Positions 13,982 to 17,309 of a stretch of DNA of 17,309 nucleotides are shown piece by piece. Position 1 is the stretch's first letter, and every line of letters starts with the position of its first letter. Position numbers and translations under genes: made by a program. Source of the stretch: Desulfocorpusculum sp964414345 (GTDB lineage: Bacteria > Desulfobacterota > Desulfocorpusculales > Desulfocorpusculum); the NCBI GenBank assembly GCA_964414345.1, contig CAYPWF010000073.1, positions 1 to 17,309 of the forward strand, in the 5' to 3' direction. The notes below the pieces were generated by a model. That model did not search any database, was not told the origin of the DNA, and was given only the letters and a program-made list of their open reading frames with translations.

Positions 13982-15388
13982 TCATAGCCGAGCAATGCCT
14001 CCTGAGTCAACATCACCTCCTGGAGCAGGCTTTTTCCACCTGCCCAAAATAAGACCGATGGCCCGACCGGCAGCCAGATTCCCGGCCACAAGCCCAACAG
14101 GCCCTATCAGGTGCCCTGGCACCCCCGAGTAAAGGGCTAAAGTCGAGACAAGACAAAGGGTCAGGACGTGGCTTACCTGCCCTGCCAGCACAGTCCCAGG
14201 CCTTTTCATCCAGGCTGCCAACCCCTCTTTGTGAGAACGCAAAGCCACACAAAGGGGTAAGGCTGCAAGGGCCAAAGCCGTGATCCGCAGCATGGACAAG
14301 TCCCCTACGGGCAATTTTTGGAGAAAAACATAGTAGATCTCGGCCAGAGGAGGCACCAAGAACAAAAGCGGAATCAATCCCAGAAAAGCTCCTGCCCTCA
14401 AAGAGAATCTCTCAACAGCCTTCCCCATCCCCTCTTTGAGCGGAGGAAAAGAGAGCACCAGGCTCTGGATCCTGGAGGCGCTGAAAGCCATTGGACTTGC
14501 AAGCCCCATGGCCAGGTAATAGACCGGAAGTGTTCTTTCAGGTTCCCCTCCCCGAGCAATGAAGGCCCCAAGGATGGGACCCGAGAGGGCCAGAACAACC
14601 CCTCCGGCTGAAAGGGGAAGCACGAATTTGAAGAGCTGCCCAATGCGTGGTGGCTCTGCAGATCCCTGGGGAAGCGAGTTGATGTAAGGCCTTGCCAGCA
14701 ACATGGAGCAAACCACCTCCAGACCCACAGGCAGGGTGAGGCACACAACGGCTGCCTCCACCCCCACCCAACCCAGAAACGTGAAGCCGAGGGTCATAAG
14801 AGCCGTGAGAATTATGCGGCCCATGGTGGCCATGCTGGCCTTGCCCGAGGCCCTGGCCACCAGCAAAGCCGTCTGGTAGGGGTTGCGAAGAAAGAAGAGA
14901 AACTGAAGAAGCACAGTGCCCAAGAGGGTGCGGCTGGCAGGCTCTTCAATGGATGGAGGAAGCCCGATAAGCTTCCCAAAAAGAATATGAGCCAAAGCAG
15001 GCAGGCAGAGAACTCCCTGCAGGCCCGCCACACCCAGGCCCATAAGCAAATTCATCCGCGCAAAGCTTCCCCAGCCCTCCCTGTTTCTGCCGAAAACCAT
15101 TCCGGCTGTGGGAATCCCTGCCCCCACCATGGCCAGAAAGAACATCACCAGGTTTGACTGAGCCAGTCCTGCCAGGCCCAAGGGTCCAGCCTCCCCCCTG
15201 GAGGCCACCATGGCCACAAGGGGATAAGTCAAGCTCTGTGAGGTGGCCTGAAGGGCCAGGGGCACGAAAAAACGGGCCAGATCCCCCTGTGAGTAACTCA
15301 CCGGCTTCTCTTTGGCGGGCTCCAAGGCCTGCTTAGGGTTTTGAGCACCCCTTGGGCTTTCCCCGGACATGAGGGTATTGTAGGCCAA
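13982..15388 (-). CDS. Multi-pass membrane protein of the MOP/MATE type
   Basis: A 468-residue inner-membrane protein with about twelve hydrophobic helices and a short charged N-terminal tail. Size and helix number, with two similar halves, suggest the MOP flippase superfamily (MATE efflux, lipid-linked sugar flippases, or the ANKH-like branch). Supporting segments are FFVPLALQATSQSLTYPLVA near the start, where MATE proteins have a similar opening helix, and LFKFVLPLSAGGVVLALSGP at the beginning of the second half. No decisive family motif is visible, so substrate and branch are open. The start could be TTG 15388 (AAGG six nt upstream) or ATG 15370 (no clear ribosome site); I kept TTG. Its 5' end faces the ArsA-like gene across 243 bp in which I found no clear promoter. 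Confidence 0.6.
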   Translation of the reverse strand: MAYNTLMSGESPRGAQNPKQALEPAKEKPVSYSQGDLARFFVPLALQATSQSLTYPLVAMVASRGEAGPLGLAGLAQSNLVMFFLAMVGAGIPTAGMVFGRNREGWGSFARMNLLMGLGVAGLQGVLCLPALAHILFGKLIGLPPSIEEPASRTLLGTVLLQFLFFLRNPYQTALLVARASGKASMATMGRIILTALMTLGFTFLGWVGVEAAVVCLTLPVGLEVVCSMLLARPYINSLPQGSAEPPRIGQLFKFVLPLSAGGVVLALSGPILGAFIARGGEPERTLPVYYLAMGLASPMAFSASRIQSLVLSFPPLKEGMGKAVERFSLRAGAFLGLIPLLFLVPPLAEIYYVFLQKLPVGDLSMLRITALALAALPLCVALRSHKEGLAAWMKRPGTVLAGQVSHVLTLCLVSTLALYSGVPGHLIGPVGLVAGNLAAGRAIGLILGRWKKPAPGGDVDSGGIARL

Positions 15389-15631
15389 GGGGAGCCTTGG
15401 GGGGAGGTGTCCTCACAAGGGACCGGAAACTTCAGGGCTCTCCTTTCCAACTTGCCCGTTTGGAGCCAAGGATCTCCCAGATGGTGGAAGAGTTTGTGCG
15501 GTCTTGGCCAGAGGTAGCGCTAAGCTCAAGAAGAGGTGAAGCGAAAAGAGGTGCCGCAACGCACCTAACCGATTGCCCGCAAAAACATGTCCCCTTGTTT
15601 CAAAGGAGCACGGGGGATACGATACCAACTC

Positions 15632-16606
15632 ATGTTGGAGCGCCGGGTCATGATGATCGGTGGAAAGGGCGGGGTGGGAAAGACCACCTGCGCCGCCGCC
15701 CTGGCCCTGCACTGCGCCCAAAGCGGGGAGCGAACACTGGTGGTCTCCACCGATCAGACCCCTTCGCTGGCCGACATCTTCGAGTTGCCGGCGTCACTCC
15801 GCGAGCCCTGCCAGGTCACAGAAGGCCTCTTTGCGTGGGAGCTGGGGTTCGATGAGCTACGCAAGATGTGGGACCGCAAGTTCGGCCGGAAGGTCTACGA
15901 GGTCTTTTCGGCGCTCGTCTCCATAGAGTACGAGGAGTTCGTGGAATTCATAAGCTCCGTGCTGCCGGGTTTGGCAGAGGAGTTCATGGTGGACCACATC
16001 CGTGAGCTTGCCCTGGGAGGCGGGTATCAGAGGATCGTCTGGGACACGGCGCCCATGGGGCATACCCTGGGGCTCCTCAAGACCCCCAGGCTGCTCCGGG
16101 AACACCTAAAGCCGGCCCCTCGCATCTATTCCAGACTCAGGCTGCGTGACAAGAGCCGAAGGTCGATCCTGGAGACCATCAGGCAGTGGGAAGAGCTCTC
16201 GGCCCAGGACATGGCCTTCCTGCAGGAAGAAGTCAGCTACGTGCTGGTCCTGATTCCAGAGGCCCTGGCCGTGCACCAGGTGGATCGCATCCTGGCAGAG
16301 CTCGCCCCCGCTCGGCTGGCGGTCGGGGATCTGATCATAAACGCAGTGGTGATGGATGCGGACTCAGACTTCCTCTCCCGCCGGGCCCTTGAGCAGCGGC
16401 CTTACCTGGAGCTGATAGAGAGGCGATATCAGGGCCTACGGATCCATCGCGTCCCTCTCTTTGCCGAGGAGGTCAAAGGGCTCTCTAGGATAGAGCGGGT
16501 GCGCGCGGCCCTCTTTCCGGCCGGCAGCCTTCCGCCAACTCAAAGAGGCGCCTCTCTCGCCTTTACTCCCAGTGGTATTTCGGCTCCTCGTGGGTCGAGT
16601 AGATGA
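15632..16606 (+). CDS. ArsA/GET3-family ATPase with a foreign-looking C-terminal tail
   Basis: A 324-residue single-domain ATPase of the ArsA/TRC40 group. Seen: the deviant Walker A MMIGGKGGVGKTT (7-19), STDQTPSLADIF (39-50; arsenite-pump and GET3 members have DPAHSL, so this is the STD.TPSL variant), WDTAPMGHTLGLLKTP (switch II), and LIINAVV as in the A-loop region. It belongs to the poorly characterised prokaryotic single-copy subgroup rather than the two-domain arsenite pump; no arsB or arsR is present. Start: ATG 15632 gives the usual short N-terminus. ATG 15587 is in frame but weakly supported, and AAAGGAG at 15605-15611 suits neither well. The last ~29 residues, from about 296, are encoded antisense to a restriction-gene remnant, so the natural C-terminus is probably lost. 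Confidence 0.8.
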   Translation: MLERRVMMIGGKGGVGKTTCAAALALHCAQSGERTLVVSTDQTPSLADIFELPASLREPCQVTEGLFAWELGFDELRKMWDRKFGRKVYEVFSALVSIEYEEFVEFISSVLPGLAEEFMVDHIRELALGGGYQRIVWDTAPMGHTLGLLKTPRLLREHLKPAPRIYSRLRLRDKSRRSILETIRQWEELSAQDMAFLQEEVSYVLVLIPEALAVHQVDRILAELAPARLAVGDLIINAVVMDADSDFLSRRALEQRPYLELIERRYQGLRIHRVPLFAEEVKGLSRIERVRAALFPAGSLPPTQRGASLAFTPSGISAPRGSSR

Positions 16607-16634
16607 TCAGGCGGTCAATGGTGGCTCGGGAAAT
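16518..16634 (-). pseudogene. Remnant of a type III restriction/DEAD helicase-like gene, N-terminal piece
   Basis: Minus-strand reading from 16634 gives ISRATIDRLIIYSTHEEPKY then HWE, a stop, then RRERRLFELAEGCRP. This follows, residue by residue, the N-terminus I recall for large type III restriction-subunit-like helicases (DRLIINSPYEEPxxHWxYDRExRxFxLxEGRRPAG). The stop (TAA, 16563-16565) sits where that family has Tyr, so one base change would explain it. The first codon is ATT sharing a base with the hepT TGA, where an ATG would make the TGATG overlap typical of an operon. Similarity ends near 16518, inside the ArsA gene. About 39 codons of a gene normally many hundreds long remain, with no start and a premature stop. 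Confidence 0.6.
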
Positions 16635-16974
16635 CAGTCCTCCTCGGGCGGCACCAGAGGTTCGATCAGCATGCTAAGTGCTGGCAGATCGCGATGAACG
16701 GTGTCCCATACTTTCATGAGATCGACTTCGAAATAGCCGTGAACGAGTCGATGGCGCATCCCGATTACCTCCGACCAAGGGATTTCCGGATGCGCAGCGC
16801 GGGTCTCGTTGGATACCATTGCGGCTCTTTCCCCTATGATCTCAACGGCCTTGAGGAGAGCTTCTGATGCAGCCGGCTGCCCTCGAACCGCTCCCAGGTC
16901 AACCCCGGGACAAAGCTCTGTGCATCGCGGGCTGGAAGCAACATGTCCAGAAGGCATCCTGCATCATCCCGCAT
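16634..16974 (-). pseudogene. hepT: HepT-family toxin gene broken by a one-base frameshift
   Basis: HepT (HEPN fold, DUF86) is the toxin of MntA-HepT modules. From ATG 16974, which overlaps the mntA stop by 11 nt, the frame gives MRDDAGCLLDMLLPARDAQS, then GLTWERFEGSRLHQK, and soon stops at 16834. The rest of the protein (ALLKAVEIIGERAAMVSNET, HPEIPWSEVIGMRHRLVHGY with the RxxxxH-Y toxin motif, FEVDLMKVWDTVHRDLPAL) is in another frame, ending at 16634. The whole span is 341 nt, one short of 114 codons. The break falls at about 16860-16864, in CAGAAGCTC, where one missing base would restore LHQ-N-ALLKA. Either a true pseudogene or a sequencing error. Confidence 0.75.
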
Positions 16975-17275
16975 ATATCGTTTCCGCCGTGGCGAGGATG
17001 GTTTTGCGCCGAATATAGTTTCGGCTCTGTTCTATTGCAGAGCTTTCCACAAGATCAACCTTCCGGCCGAAAATTTGCTCAAGTTCTCTTTCCATACGCG
17101 CTAGGTCCAGTAGCGTGTAGCGGGCATCATCGGAAAACGAGACCAGCACGCCCACATCGCTGTCAGGGCGAAAATCCGGCCGCAGCGCCGAGCCGAAAAG
17201 GGAAAGTCGGGTGACCTTCCAACGACGGCAGGACTCGGCTAGTTCTTTTTTGGAAAACTGCACTTGCGAAACCAT
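16964..17275 (-). CDS. mntA: MntA-type minimal nucleotidyltransferase antitoxin, catalytic Asp replaced
   Basis: A 103-residue minimal nucleotidyltransferase, the antitoxin that in studied systems AMPylates a tyrosine in the HepT motif. Seen: an N-terminal helix, LSLFGSALRPDFRPDSDVGV with the GSx10DxD signature near residues 28-42, and ELEQIFGRKVDLVE carrying the third acidic position. The DxD motif reads D-V-G instead of D-I-D: the codon is GGC where GAC is expected, a single transition that should abolish metal binding. ATG 17275 start with a GGGGTGGG stretch upstream. The stop overlaps the hepT start by 11 nt. Together with the broken hepT, this suggests a dead module. Confidence 0.8.
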   Translation of the reverse strand: MVSQVQFSKKELAESCRRWKVTRLSLFGSALRPDFRPDSDVGVLVSFSDDARYTLLDLARMERELEQIFGRKVDLVESSAIEQSRNYIRRKTILATAETIYAG

Positions 17276-17309
17276 TTTCCCACCCCTGCCGGCTTCAGGC
17301 TCTCGATGC

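Noticed and set aside
15397..15855. 152-residue plus-strand open frame over the start of the ArsA-like gene
   Set aside because: It overlaps the P-loop region in a different frame and resembles nothing known. The ArsA frame has strong motifs.
16634..17275. A working MntA-HepT toxin-antitoxin system
   Set aside because: The toxin frame is broken and the antitoxin DxD motif is DVG, so function is not supported as the sequence stands.

Overview
The window looks like chromosomal DNA of a Gram-negative anaerobe, most likely a deltaproteobacterium (Desulfobacterota). This is inferred from gene content, not from a marker gene. The evidence is a lipoprotein-type lytic transglycosylase, nickel-maturation genes hypA and hypB, a DUF3786 protein (a family I associate with anaerobes), a rarA beginning MDLF, and frequent TTG/GTG starts with strong purine-rich ribosome sites. 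No rRNA, tRNA, CRISPR array or complete insertion sequence was seen.

Left part, to 4.3 kb. The 5' end of a GH1 glycosidase gene (minus strand) enters from the left edge. A likely promoter at 547-575 then drives a plus-strand run: rarA (replication-fork repair ATPase), a secreted TPR/membrane protein whose start overlaps the rarA stop, and a cysteine-rich DUF3795-DUF3786 fusion. Beyond these, an intergenic region between convergent genes holds a strong hairpin, a tandem 31-bp repeat and two copies of a roughly 145-bp repeat family. A third copy lies at about 8.7 kb.

Middle part, 4.3-8.65 kb, all minus strand. A promoter at 8622-8649 precedes moeA-like, hypA, hypB and a gene fusing a DUF164-type zinc ribbon to a PTS EIIA domain. 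These genes are spaced 19 nt, -8 nt and 17 nt apart, so they are almost certainly one operon. It links cofactor and nickel delivery with a phosphorelay-type regulatory domain. A BASS-family transporter gene follows.

Part from 8.9 to 15.4 kb, minus strand. It encodes an MltD-like lytic transglycosylase with its own promoter. Upstream of it is a 1035-residue protein with a zinc ribbon, a degenerate Ser/Thr kinase domain, a membrane helix, a trypsin-like protease with an intact triad, and TPR repeats. Upstream of that, a multi-pass MOP/MATE-like membrane protein is encoded. The pseudokinase-protease is the most unusual gene here. Its position next to a peptidoglycan-cleaving enzyme suggests an envelope role, which is inference.

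Right end. A plus-strand ArsA/GET3-family ATPase gene runs into a decayed minus-strand defence cassette. The cassette holds an MntA antitoxin with one catalytic Asp replaced by Gly, a HepT toxin broken by a one-base deletion, and a 39-codon fragment of a type III restriction-like helicase. The last ~29 residues of the ArsA protein are encoded antisense to that fragment, which marks a recombination junction near 16.52 kb.
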